A DNA stretch of 64,000 nt from Pseudopedobacter sp965218985 (GTDB taxonomy: Bacteria; Bacteroidota; Bacteroidia; Sphingobacteriales; Sphingobacteriaceae). A program made the position numbers and the translations under genes. A model generated the notes under the pieces. It had not been told where the DNA came from. It was given only the letters and a program-made list of their open reading frames with translations, and did not search any database. Shown piece after piece: positions 51,101 to 59,563 of the stretch (position 1 is its first letter; the number at the start of each line of letters is the position of its first letter). Location: contig CBDCMP010000007.1 in the NCBI GenBank assembly GCA_965218985.1, positions 2,418,001-2,482,000 of the forward strand. Direction: 5' to 3'.

Positions 51101-53251
51101 CACCAACTGCTCTGATACTTGGTTGACTTTCGCATAGGCATCAGCAATTACCCTTACCCGGTTAAAAGACATAGATATGCCCAATAAATCGTAATTGGTG
51201 CTTAAATCCAAAAGTGAAAACACATGCGAACTACGCAGGTCATCAGAATTGCTGCCCCGTTTTGTAATGACCTGAAAATTTTTCGCATCGTTTTTTTCGG
51301 TATAAATATCGGGAATAGGGCCTAAGGTTTCGTTTTTTTGAGGCGGGGCACTGATCATTGGGGGGATCACCAGGTTTTTATCATATTGCAGGTTAAAATC
51401 AACTTCCACAATGGCAACTTTGTGTTCATCTGTTTCCCAACTGCAAATTGAGGTGAGTAATCCCGTTAAGTTCTGATTGTAAGCAGCAGCTTCAACGGTA
51501 GTCCTAATTATTCTTTTTCTATTTGATAATGATTCTGAGGTATAAGGATGTGGTAGCATAGGAACAAGCTCACTGATCCCATAAAGTATGGTCAGCTTTC
51601 CTTTGGTAATGATATTTTCATTATCGAAAGCTCCGGCCAATAGTAAGGATGCAGGAGGTGTAGTCAGCAAATACGCATTTTCCAGCGCAAATTGAAAAGA
51701 CCTAGGGTTCAATTTCAGCTCATTGAACTTTTCTGGAGAGAATAAGCCTGCGGTAACACCACTGGAATTGTTCTCTAAAAGCAAATCCTGATCGATCAAC
51801 AGCATTTGGGCCAGATCCTGCGTGATGAATTTTGCATACAAACTATCTTTGGTGTTCGGTGCAACAGGCTCTCCATCCGCTTTAATGGGTTTGTCGGTTG
51901 AAAATACCGCATCGGGCATGGCAAATATACCCTCGGCACCCACTTGTGCACAGGTATAATCGAATCTTTTTTTCCGGTTAAAAGACAGCAATACATTGGT
52001 TTTTATACCTGAGGTTTCGTCCTTGTCCCATAATTTATAGGTTTCGGTAATGGTTTTAAAATCGGCAGCCTGTTCGTGGATGAGGAATAATTCAGGCTCG
52101 GCCAGTAGGAAAGGGTTGGTCAATGAAACAGGCAACCGCTCATCTATACCCTGCCAACTGCAAGTCAAACCTTTCTCGGCCCAAAGCCCCAATGCGCCAT
52201 TGCTGCGCACTGCAAATGGTTTGGATACGTCAAGTGTATCCAAGGACAGGCACCATCCAGCTTCCTTTACTTTAGCCGACTCCTCAATTTTAAAAAATTC
52301 TGATTTAACTTCATTGGGTATAAACTCGTCCTTATCTGTACTCAGTTTTATCCAAATCTTATCAAGGTCTGGTAAATAAACTGCTTGCTTATTGTCGTAG
52401 GTGAAAGAACGCTGGTCTTTATACAAATTCCAAGTTGCCCTACTCAAACTTTTAATGGTTATTTTTTTCGCTGCATATTGAAAACTGAGCAAATCAGGAA
52501 GTTTGACATCGCTTAAACGTGAATCAGAACCAATCACCCCTGTTCCGCTATTGTCAAAACTATTGTCAAACACCAAGTCTAAAGTGAAACTGGCTGTTGG
52601 CAGCATAGTGAACTTATCTGCCTGAAGCCCAATTGCCACAGAGAGCTTTAAACTACCGGATTTGATTTTTAGCCCGGTATATTTGCTGTTCCCAGCTGTT
52701 GGGGAAAATAGATCAGCCCTGATCCATAGCGTGCCCTTGCTGAGTTTATAGGTACTTACGGGCCTGCTCAAAGTGGCGAGTTTTAAAGGGATCAATAGGA
52801 TAGGTTTCGTGTCTCCCGTCACAAAAACGGAAACCAATTTCTCATAAGTAAAAAAGTCGTACCATAATAACCTCCCATCGTTGGATTTGAAGGGGCCTAA
52901 AGTTTTTGCATTCCCAATTGTTGGGCTCAGGGCCGAAAAATTTAAGGCCGTAGGAACCGTATTATTTGCGCCGATAAAAGAAAACGGTGTTTCTCTTCTG
53001 ACCACCAATTGTTTGTTGTCTGATGTGAGGGGCACTTTATCAGCAAACTTACTGAGCAAAGGGTTGGTACGCAGGTTTTCAACAGCGGTTAGCGTGTCTT
53101 CTGTTTTTAATGACGTAAGATTTTGAGGTTTTACATCAGATTTCTGTATTTTGTCTAAAAGAGCTTTGATGTCTTTGGTATCTTTTTTAGAATCTATTTT
53201 TAGATCTTTAACCAGATTCAGATGATTTTGTAAAGAAAAAGATTTAGCCAT
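48182..53251 (-). CDS. giant protein of unknown function (1689 residues)
   Basis: One uninterrupted frame of 1689 codons, the largest in the window. It starts 'MAKSFSLQNHLNLVKDLKI' with a lysine-rich helical region (1-60) and no signal peptide, followed by long beta-rich stretches. Around residues 1410-1500 are helical, amphipathic segments. The last 150 residues differ: they are Gly/Ala/Val-rich and hydrophobic in a beta pattern ('GAFLELGADLRVMCFSLAA', 'FGFGIELAVGLPVIGSVAV', 'MYMVGVDMSLNTEVLIVGA', 'FGGIVTITIQIEAAGKIEK') and might insert in or pack on a membrane, or form a pore-like sheet. No enzyme motif is visible. It is first in a two-gene operon. No known secretion, injection-system or phage gene flanks it. 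Confidence 0.85.
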   Translation of the reverse strand: MAKSFSLQNHLNLVKDLKIDSKKDTKDIKALLDKIQKSDVKPQNLTSLKTEDTLTAVENLRTNPLLSKFADKVPLTSDNKQLVVRRETPFSFIGANNTVPTALNFSALSPTIGNAKTLGPFKSNDGRLLWYDFFTYEKLVSVFVTGDTKPILLIPLKLATLSRPVSTYKLSKGTLWIRADLFSPTAGNSKYTGLKIKSGSLKLSVAIGLQADKFTMLPTASFTLDLVFDNSFDNSGTGVIGSDSRLSDVKLPDLLSFQYAAKKITIKSLSRATWNLYKDQRSFTYDNKQAVYLPDLDKIWIKLSTDKDEFIPNEVKSEFFKIEESAKVKEAGWCLSLDTLDVSKPFAVRSNGALGLWAEKGLTCSWQGIDERLPVSLTNPFLLAEPELFLIHEQAADFKTITETYKLWDKDETSGIKTNVLLSFNRKKRFDYTCAQVGAEGIFAMPDAVFSTDKPIKADGEPVAPNTKDSLYAKFITQDLAQMLLIDQDLLLENNSSGVTAGLFSPEKFNELKLNPRSFQFALENAYLLTTPPASLLLAGAFDNENIITKGKLTILYGISELVPMLPHPYTSESLSNRKRIIRTTVEAAAYNQNLTGLLTSICSWETDEHKVAIVEVDFNLQYDKNLVIPPMISAPPQKNETLGPIPDIYTEKNDAKNFQVITKRGSNSDDLRSSHVFSLLDLSTNYDLLGISMSFNRVRVIADAYAKVNQVSEQLVTIENMNLRTPMALLNGFTLPHISWEPMINVTNPDVSADPDKGILGFKDQGPATIFSQLDANKININPHTYIHRFKNNLKAADDLPEPAKNPLDKDSNLKSSVLFGLPNGKISIANLVPFNPQKATMNNRHLDFIMPDFKMSDLKLKGGLQFRVSADKASDPEFPPELNGITAQLKNLTDANGNNVPQSVLGESVHTIFNNVFASSVTSTGVPLTHIDFSGYGASTYSNWLAPLAKFADIAQVRFNVMRGRLAHEVVQAVSMSYPFGICMIRTITFYRRNNAIIYREDSGWVAKSDGVFDFSFIAKGQGNVKINFDNPYSFHPGLVAGLFNVHNIKEVEGDTISIPYTPSNGDYYKNTADDYVHNTGVGNPQVARFMGITFDADADLDVDGKGTIKRFTGKQFKSYLQLLPQGVPIPKSVFQELMTRSQNSIGGNVDCILNLGGSQQTIHVNRVDVAAATQNDNSADVIFVAEAKGSVQLPADGSWSIVEVDKQTGEVLPVANKESVPIIREGLRNPNGINFTLPISSKVSKVTFPDALLNTENTFAKHYGFVQNTGTQKLLLSDPRYDVNKADKLLSEAPLLADSFRLLNSKGPFPNIINSALKIENVAQSVTDVISGGLSKVINNFKVPDNLTFDVIGKEGDAFRMYVKYQSDNKDGKSNSLVNYVTDSLSADKWRSELGNLSVVVDLASFKSLMTISGDFKAKASINANFDSGNAPQLKLAKPLEKIYQILEFLDNLDPTQPVEAVKKGLKIAMSNAADSWDYKFKASKEIPFVKFPFDAINYNSPTTPLKLDANFKIGCYFNQPIKIPKTIDQLMPSAGAFLELGADLRVMCFSLAAATVYATGRAEVGLVADLKSPPTLYFKFGFGIELAVGLPVIGSVAVMYMVGVDMSLNTEVLIVGAFIYFRGRAEIFGGIVTITIQIEAAGKIEKQFGGPTSCIAMCTFALDISIFWVIDINFSETWEETRQIA

Positions 53252-53674
53252 GATGGTTGGGGTTAATGGGATATAATGAGTAGCATGAACATTCTGTCTT
53301 GTTGAAATGTTTGTTAACTACTTGAATATTAGAATTATAAAAAATTTAAATCCTAAGACTTAATTTTGTCTATCAAATTTATAGATTAGTTTTTTGAAAA
53401 AGAATCCCTATTTATGGGGATTTTGGTCTTGGAAGGTTTGGGGATAAGGTTGGGATTTTTTTGGGAGCAGCCTTAAATCTTAGCTGTGCGCTCTTGCTTT
53501 TAATCGCACCATCTTGGAATTGAAATCAACAAAACAAACGTTAACCTAAAAGCCCCATCAGCTTTTAGCAATACTATCTTGCTATGATTTTCTGTCCAAA
53601 ATGGAAATAGTGAAGAGAAATAATATTTAACTTGTGCAGACGGAACACACGGTATGCATTTTTACCTTTTAACC
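53252..53674. other. intergenic region between the giant operon and the metal cassette
   Basis: This 420-bp gap must hold the promoter of the giant operon (minus) and of the small helical protein (plus). On the minus strand TATAAATTTG near 53380 resembles the Bacteroidota -7 element TAnnTTTG, but no convincing -33 partner was found. AATCCC/GGGATT around 53405-53422 can form a hairpin with a short T-run. A segment at 53478-53502 recurs behind the zinc ATPase. No gene or RNA is recognised. Confidence 0.35.
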
Positions 53675-53851
53675 ATGAAAGAGCTATTTAATGAATTTGA
53701 ACCTGAACTGAAGGAATTGAAACCCGAAGTAAAAGAGAAGGCTTTGGAAATAGCAGGTAAGTTACTGGACGAAAAAAGCTTATCCGGAGCAGAGGCTTTA
53801 AAGGAGGGGATTAGGCAGGCGGAAGAATGGTTTCTGGATTTAGAAGGATGA
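53675..53851 (+). CDS. small helical protein next to the metal ATPase
   Basis: A 58-residue acidic, helix-forming protein: 'MKELFNEFEPELKELKPEV', 'KEKALEIAGKLLDEKSLSG', 'AEALKEGIRQAEEWFLDL'. There are no cysteines or histidines, so it is not an obvious metal chaperone. The ATG at 53675 is used; a seven-codon longer form exists. It is followed after 10 bp by the P-type ATPase, so they probably share an mRNA. Function is unknown. Confidence 0.55.
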   Translation: MKELFNEFEPELKELKPEVKEKALEIAGKLLDEKSLSGAEALKEGIRQAEEWFLDLEG

Positions 53852-53861
53852 GGGAAGAGAT

Positions 53862-55850
53862 ATGGAAATAAAGTCAGATACAGCTAACAACAGACAGAAG
53901 AATTTCTGGCATGGAGAAAATAAAAATAATGTCAAAAAACATGACAATGATCTTCGTAACGATAAAAGCAAATCAGAAAACTGGCTAAATCACTCCCCTC
54001 TGCTCGTCGCATTGCTGATTTTGATCGTCATGCAAGTGCTATATTTTGGTTTCCATATCAACTTTAAACCGCTTATCGCTCCAATCATTTACGGGACAGC
54101 TTTATTGTTGGCTGGGAAACATGTTTTTAACTTGGCCTGGCAGAAGGTGAAAAGGTTCGACTTTTTTAATGAGTTTTTCCTGATGAGCGTAGCCACTATG
54201 GGTGCATTTGCTATAGGTTCTTATAGTGAAGGTGTGGCGGTGATGGTTTTTTATTCCATTGGCGAATGGTTTCAGAATTTGGCTGTAAAAAATGCAAAAC
54301 GCAGCATCAAAGCTTTATTGGATGTGAGACCGGATACCGTGGATGTCATCAGAAATGGGAAAGTGGAAACAGTACAGCCCTCGGATGTGGAAATCGGCGA
54401 AAACATACAGGTTAAACCCGGAGAGAAAGTAGCTTTGGATGGAGAACTTTTGTCAGAAAAAGCCACTTTTAATACTGCTGCCCTAACTGGGGAAAGTAAA
54501 CCCGACATAAAAGCCCGGGGGGAAGCTGTATATGCGGGAATGATCAACCTGCATACTGTTTCGGAGATCAAAGTGCTTTCGTCATTTAACGACAGTAAAC
54601 TGAGCAGGATATTAGCAATGGTACAAGATGCCACCGCCCGGAAATCGCAGACGCAATTGTTCATCTCCCGTTTTGCCAAAGTTTATACGCCAATTGTTTT
54701 TGGATTGGCAGTGCTTCTGGTAGCCTTACCTTACTTTTTGATTTCAAATTATATTTTTCAGGATTGGCTGTACCGTGGCCTCGTGTTTTTGGTCATCAGC
54801 TGTCCTTGTGCCTTGGTGGTCTCCATCCCTTTGGGTTACTTCGGGGGTATCGGACTTGCATCTAAACACGGCATCCTGTTTAAGGGAGGTAATTTCATGG
54901 ATGTGATGACTAAAATTGACACGGTGGTAATGGACAAAACAGGAACGCTTACAAAGGGCGTTTTTAAGGTTCAAAAAGTAGTTGCTGCAAATATTGATGA
55001 ACAAGAACTGATGAGGATAGCTGCAGCTATTGAAAGTAAATCCACCCACCCAATTGCAATGGCGGTAACAGCATATGCAGGAGATATTTTAGGAACTGCA
55101 ACTATTAAAGAGGTAGAAGAAATTGCCGGCTTTGGTTTAAAAGGAATCATTGATGGAAAAAATGTGTTGGCAGGGAATAGCAGACTTTTAAAAAAATTCA
55201 ATATCCCATTTGATGAGGCGATCCAACGAATGGAAGATACCCTGGTAGTGATTGCGGTGGACCATCAATATGCAGGCTACATCACCATTGCTGATGAAAT
55301 CAAGGGAGATGCCAGACAGGCTATAGACGATATGCATCGTTTGAACATCAAAACTGTCATGTTAAGCGGCGATAAACAGAGTGTAGTGGATTCAGTTGCC
55401 AACTTTTTAAATATCGACCATGCATTTGGTGATTTACTTCCCGAAAACAAAGTTGCAAAAGTGCAGGAATTAAAAGAACAGGGAAGATGTATCGCCTTTG
55501 TGGGCGATGGCGTGAATGATGCTCCGGTGATTGCTTTGGCAGACGCCGGAATTGCGATGGGAGGTTTAGGGAGCGATGCTACGGTAGAAACCGCCGATGT
55601 GGTGATACAGAACGACCAACCTTCTAAAATCGTTACTGCCATTGCCATCAGCAAGCTTACCAGAAATATAGTCTGGCAAAATATTGCGCTGGCAATGGGA
55701 GTAAAAGTGATCGTCTTAGCTTTAGGTGCAGGCGGTGTGGCAACTTTATGGGAAGCCGTGATTGCTGATGTTGGTGTGGCTTTGCTGGCGATTCTAAATG
55801 CGGTAAGGATTCAGAACACCAACAAATTTAATAGCCAGAGATCGAGATAA
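53862..55850 (+). CDS. P1B-type ATPase, zinc/cadmium/lead exporter type
   Basis: A 662-residue heavy-metal efflux ATPase. The N-terminal 45 residues are polar, Asn/Lys/His-rich, with no HMA domain and no CxxC. The membrane and catalytic motifs are complete: TGES in the actuator, SCPCALV in the transport helix (about residues 311-317), DKTGT phosphorylation site (about 358), 'STHPIA' for the HP nucleotide site and 'GDGVNDAP'. The last helices hold 'EAVIADVGVALLAILNAVR', where the Asp-x-Gly pattern with CPC marks P1B-2 (Zn, Cd, Pb) rather than copper pumps. It is divergent in function and strand from the copper block that follows. Confidence 0.9.
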   Translation: MEIKSDTANNRQKNFWHGENKNNVKKHDNDLRNDKSKSENWLNHSPLLVALLILIVMQVLYFGFHINFKPLIAPIIYGTALLLAGKHVFNLAWQKVKRFDFFNEFFLMSVATMGAFAIGSYSEGVAVMVFYSIGEWFQNLAVKNAKRSIKALLDVRPDTVDVIRNGKVETVQPSDVEIGENIQVKPGEKVALDGELLSEKATFNTAALTGESKPDIKARGEAVYAGMINLHTVSEIKVLSSFNDSKLSRILAMVQDATARKSQTQLFISRFAKVYTPIVFGLAVLLVALPYFLISNYIFQDWLYRGLVFLVISCPCALVVSIPLGYFGGIGLASKHGILFKGGNFMDVMTKIDTVVMDKTGTLTKGVFKVQKVVAANIDEQELMRIAAAIESKSTHPIAMAVTAYAGDILGTATIKEVEEIAGFGLKGIIDGKNVLAGNSRLLKKFNIPFDEAIQRMEDTLVVIAVDHQYAGYITIADEIKGDARQAIDDMHRLNIKTVMLSGDKQSVVDSVANFLNIDHAFGDLLPENKVAKVQELKEQGRCIAFVGDGVNDAPVIALADAGIAMGGLGSDATVETADVVIQNDQPSKIVTAIAISKLTRNIVWQNIALAMGVKVIVLALGAGGVATLWEAVIADVGVALLAILNAVRIQNTNKFNSQRSR

Positions 55851-55960
55851 AACTTATGATTTGAACAAACTAAGCAAGAGAAATCAGCATATTTAGCTCT
55901 TAGCTTTGCGCATTTTGCTTTTAGCATGGAGATAGTCCCAGAAAATGAAAGACTATGCCT

Positions 55961-58486
55961 TCACTTTAAATCGACCTTTCTCAATCTCAAGGAATTTAAA
56001 ATGACTGACACTGAACTGAAACTCATTGCCAATGCAGCAATCATTGGGGAGAGTAATATGCCGAAAACAGGATAAAGTATCCCTGCAGCAATTGGTATCC
56101 CAATCACGTTATATCCTAAGGCAAAAATCAAATTTTCTTTGATGTTATGCATTACTTTATGACTCAGTAATTTGGCTTTGGCAATGCCGTTCAAATCTCC
56201 TTTTACCAAAGTAATGGCAGCACTTTCTATGGCAACATCTGTTCCTGTACCCATTGCAATCCCAATATCTGCCTGAGATAACGCAGGGGCATCATTGATC
56301 CCGTCGCCCGCCATCGCCACTTTTTTGCCTTTAGCCTGTAATTTTTTTATCTCTTCCAGTTTATTTTCAGGTAGCATTTGAGCTTTATAGCCGTCTAAGT
56401 TCAAAGCATCACTCACTGCTTTTGCAGTATCTTCATTGTCTCCTGTGAACATGATCACCTTTAAACCTTCTTGCTGTAACTTCTGAATGGCTTCTTTACT
56501 GGATTCTTTAATCTTATCAGATATGACCACAAAACCAACCGCTTTTTTTCCGACGGCTAAATAGGATACCGTTTTACCTTGCTTTTGCTCTGCTTTTACC
56601 TTGTTGCTTAAATCCTGATCCATTTCAGCCTGAACCTGCTCCATGAGTTTTCTATTTCCGAGGGCCAGTTCCTCTCCCTTTAGTCTTCCAATCACTCCTT
56701 TTCCTGCAACGGCCTCGAAATTTTCAATAGATTTAATGTCTATGTTTTTTTCCTTACCATAACTCAATGTTGCTTGTGCCAACGGGTGTTCGCTATTCTT
56801 ATTCAATGCGACAATCCTCTCTAAAATTTCGTTTTCCGAATAGTCATGGTGGGTACTGATAATTTTCTCTACAGATGGTTTACCTTCGGTAACTGTGCCG
56901 GTTTTATCAATTACCACTACATCCATTTTATCCATCCTTTCCAAGGATTCTGCATTTTTGATGAGCACACCAGATTTTGCACCTTTACCCACACCTACCA
57001 TAACCGACATAGGCGTGGCAAGCCCCAAAGCACATGGGCAGGCAATAATCAATACAGCAATCGCATTTACCAATGCAAAAACATAGGAAGGCTCTGGCCC
57101 ATAAACTGCCCAGATGATAAAAGTTACAACAGAAACAGATACAACGATAGGAACAAAGTATCCCGAAATGGTATCAGCCATTTTTTGAATGGGGGCTTTT
57201 GAACGACTGGCGGAATTTACCATTTCGATGATCTGCGAAAGCAATGTTTCTGAACCTACTTTCTCTGTAATCATCACAAATGATTTATTTCTGTTGATGG
57301 TGCCGGAACTCACTTTATCTCCTGTCTTTTTATCCACAGGAATGGGTTCTCCGGAAATCATAGATTCATCAATAACAGCTTCCCCTTCCTGTATGCTACC
57401 ATCCACTGGTATCTTTTCTCCAGGCTTCACACGCAATAAATCCCCTTCATGTATTTCATCGATGGAAACTTCCACCTCTTCACCATCAACAATTTTAATA
57501 GCCTTATTTGGTGCCAGTTTCAATAGTTCTTTAATGGCACTGTTGGTTTGACCGTGGGCCCTGGCTTCTAAAACCTGACCCAACAAGACCAGCGTGAGAA
57601 TAACAGTGGCTGCCTCAAAATAAACATAAACAGTACCCGCATGAGTTTTAAACTGCTCCGGGAATATCCCCGGAAACAATAACGCTGTAACACTGAATAA
57701 CCAAGCTACGCCAGCCCCTATGCCTATAAGGGTGAACATATTCAGATTCCAGCTGATGATGGATCGCCATGCTCTTTCAAAGAACATCCAGGTTGCATAA
57801 AATACCACAGGGATGGATAAAGCAAATTGAACCCAATTCCAATATTTCAAATCCATCAATTTGTAGATAGGATTGTTTGGGATCATTTCCGACATCGCAA
57901 TAAGAAAGATGGGGATGGTGAAAATGGAAGCGATCTTTAGTTTTCTCAACAAACTGGTATAGGTTTTATCTTCTTCTTCCAAATCAGGCGCTATTGGAAC
58001 CAGATCCATTCCGCATATTGGGCATGCCCCAGGTTCATTCCTGATGATTTCAGGGTGCATGGGGCAGGTATATTCTGTCTCCTTTTTTAAGGATGGTGAC
58101 TGAACCAGATCCATTCCACATACAGGACAATTTCCTGGTTCATTATAGGTTTTATCTCCCTCACAATGCATTGGACAATAAAATTTCCCCCCGTCACTTT
58201 TAGATAATGACCCTTTATCCGCTTGATGATTATGGGTTTTGTTTACTTTGACCGTATCCTGTTTTTCAGGATGCTTTTCATTTGCCATCTCTATTTTATA
58301 CTCCCCAACGGCATGTAGAGCCTGCTGAAAGCTTTCAATTGGGAGGTGTTCCTCCATATCAATGGTGGCTAATGGCGGCTCCAAAGACACCTTTGCAGAA
58401 GCCCCCCTTATTGAATTTAATGCTTCTTCAACTTTTGAACGACAGCCATTGCAGCTCATCCCCTCTATTTTATAAACATGTTTCAT
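55961..58486 (-). CDS. copA: P1B-type copper-exporting ATPase
   Basis: An 841-residue Cu(I) efflux ATPase. The N-terminus has an HMA domain with 'GMSCNGC' (Cys12, Cys15), then two heavy-metal-binding YCPMH...CPxCGMDL modules (about residues 103-165: 'NEPGNCPVCGMDLV' and 'NEPGACPICGMDLVPI'). The pump core has TGES-like 'ISGEP', 'ACPCALGLATP' (around 485), 'DKTGT' (around 527), 'SEHPLA' and 'GDGINDAP'. 'ALGYNVIGIP' in helix 7 and 'MSFSSVSVILNSLRL' in helix 8 are the Cu(I)-site residues of the P1B-1 group. It is last in a minus-strand run of copper genes. Confidence 0.92.
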   Translation of the reverse strand: MKHVYKIEGMSCNGCRSKVEEALNSIRGASAKVSLEPPLATIDMEEHLPIESFQQALHAVGEYKIEMANEKHPEKQDTVKVNKTHNHQADKGSLSKSDGGKFYCPMHCEGDKTYNEPGNCPVCGMDLVQSPSLKKETEYTCPMHPEIIRNEPGACPICGMDLVPIAPDLEEEDKTYTSLLRKLKIASIFTIPIFLIAMSEMIPNNPIYKLMDLKYWNWVQFALSIPVVFYATWMFFERAWRSIISWNLNMFTLIGIGAGVAWLFSVTALLFPGIFPEQFKTHAGTVYVYFEAATVILTLVLLGQVLEARAHGQTNSAIKELLKLAPNKAIKIVDGEEVEVSIDEIHEGDLLRVKPGEKIPVDGSIQEGEAVIDESMISGEPIPVDKKTGDKVSSGTINRNKSFVMITEKVGSETLLSQIIEMVNSASRSKAPIQKMADTISGYFVPIVVSVSVVTFIIWAVYGPEPSYVFALVNAIAVLIIACPCALGLATPMSVMVGVGKGAKSGVLIKNAESLERMDKMDVVVIDKTGTVTEGKPSVEKIISTHHDYSENEILERIVALNKNSEHPLAQATLSYGKEKNIDIKSIENFEAVAGKGVIGRLKGEELALGNRKLMEQVQAEMDQDLSNKVKAEQKQGKTVSYLAVGKKAVGFVVISDKIKESSKEAIQKLQQEGLKVIMFTGDNEDTAKAVSDALNLDGYKAQMLPENKLEEIKKLQAKGKKVAMAGDGINDAPALSQADIGIAMGTGTDVAIESAAITLVKGDLNGIAKAKLLSHKVMHNIKENLIFALGYNVIGIPIAAGILYPVFGILLSPMIAALAMSFSSVSVILNSLRLRKVDLK

Positions 58487-58523
58487 GATATTGATTTTTG
58501 TAACAGCTATCCGGGATAGCTAT

Positions 58524-58964
58524 TTATTTCATTCTTGCCAATATGGCCTTCATTTCTGCAATTTCTCTTTTTTGAGCTTCAATAATACCGTCAGCTAATT
58601 TTCTTACCTCAGGGTTTTTGATGTTTGCATTTTCACTGGTCATGATCTCCGATGAATGATGAGGGATCATAGCCTTCATATATTGTTCGTCCCCAACGGG
58701 GATTTGTGTCCTTAATGCAGTAAGCACCAACCCAAAAACTATAACGCTGCCTATGACAATTCCGGCGTTTATTTTTTTATTGGGATACATTTTCCCCATC
58801 ATCAATACCATGATCACTGCCATTGCACTCACCATTAATAAAGCCATGTAAATACGGGTAAGGCTCAAATAAAAATGATCGATATCCACGATGTTGATGA
58901 ACATCATTCCATACATCACAATTAAGGAGACAATCATTGTTGCGCCAAACTTTCCATAACCCAT
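58524..58964 (-). CDS. DUF305-type membrane protein
   Basis: A 146-residue protein with three hydrophobic segments (about 8-25, 37-55, 68-86) and a soluble C-terminal domain 'DEQYMKAMIPHHSSEIMTS' followed by 'AQKREIAEMKAIL'. The 'IPHHSSEI' motif is the hallmark of DUF305, four-helix ferritin-like proteins that often accompany copper-resistance genes and may bind copper by the His pair. It lies between a DUF2231 gene and copA on the same strand. Confidence 0.82.
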   Translation of the reverse strand: MGYGKFGATMIVSLIVMYGMMFINIVDIDHFYLSLTRIYMALLMVSAMAVIMVLMMGKMYPNKKINAGIVIGSVIVFGLVLTALRTQIPVGDEQYMKAMIPHHSSEIMTSENANIKNPEVRKLADGIIEAQKREIAEMKAILARMK

Positions 58965-59021
58965 TCCGCTTGATTTTACTGTGTTCGTTTTTGATTTTCC
59001 ATTCTTTTTAAGTTTAAATAG

Positions 59022-59549
59022 TTAATGTTCCGTTTCCAGTTTTTCGCCTTTCGGTCCAATACCATATTTGTAAACTAATTCTGCTCCATGATGACCTGCT
59101 ATACTTACTGTTATTGCGGAACCTATTAACAACAATAAGGCGATTATTTCCATCCATTTGTTCCTAACAAACAAGGCCGATAATTTGAATGCAGATGCAA
59201 CTCCGCTTAACCAAAGGGTGAGGTAAGCAAATTTCTCATGAGCCTCAAAAACTTCCATTTGGGCTGGGCTGATGCTTTCAGCAGCATGTGCGTGGAAAAC
59301 CTTGGCTGCCAATAAACCCGTTATAAAGCCTATCACCGTAAAAGCAATAATGGTGTAATTGTAAGCTTTGTTTTTAAAGAACAGTACGCCTATCTGCATA
59401 ACGGCAGCAATCAATAAAAGGATGATGGGGAAATGTACCACCAATGGATGATAATTTGGGAAATCGCTGACAAAATCATTGTCGACGGTTTGCGTCCACC
59501 CAACGCTCATTACACTAATAAAACTGAGGGTCAAAACTAACTTTTTCAT
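59022..59549 (-). CDS. DUF2231-type membrane protein
   Basis: A 175-residue protein with a signal-like N-terminus and four hydrophobic segments. The family pattern 'FPNYHPLVVHFPIILLLIA' with a conserved HPxxVHFP motif marks DUF2231, and a further 'HHGAELVYKYG' lies near the C-terminus. The histidines on the outer side could bind haem or copper. It sits 14 bp downstream of the multicopper oxidase stop in the copper block. Confidence 0.75.
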   Translation of the reverse strand: MKKLVLTLSFISVMSVGWTQTVDNDFVSDFPNYHPLVVHFPIILLLIAAVMQIGVLFFKNKAYNYTIIAFTVIGFITGLLAAKVFHAHAAESISPAQMEVFEAHEKFAYLTLWLSGVASAFKLSALFVRNKWMEIIALLLLIGSAITVSIAGHHGAELVYKYGIGPKGEKLETEH

Positions 59550-59563
59550 AATTTTCTATTTAT

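Noticed and set aside
44290..53126. Several 60-170 codon frames opposite the two giant genes
   Set aside because: They are antisense shadows with biased composition and no domain patterns, and the sense frames are uninterrupted.
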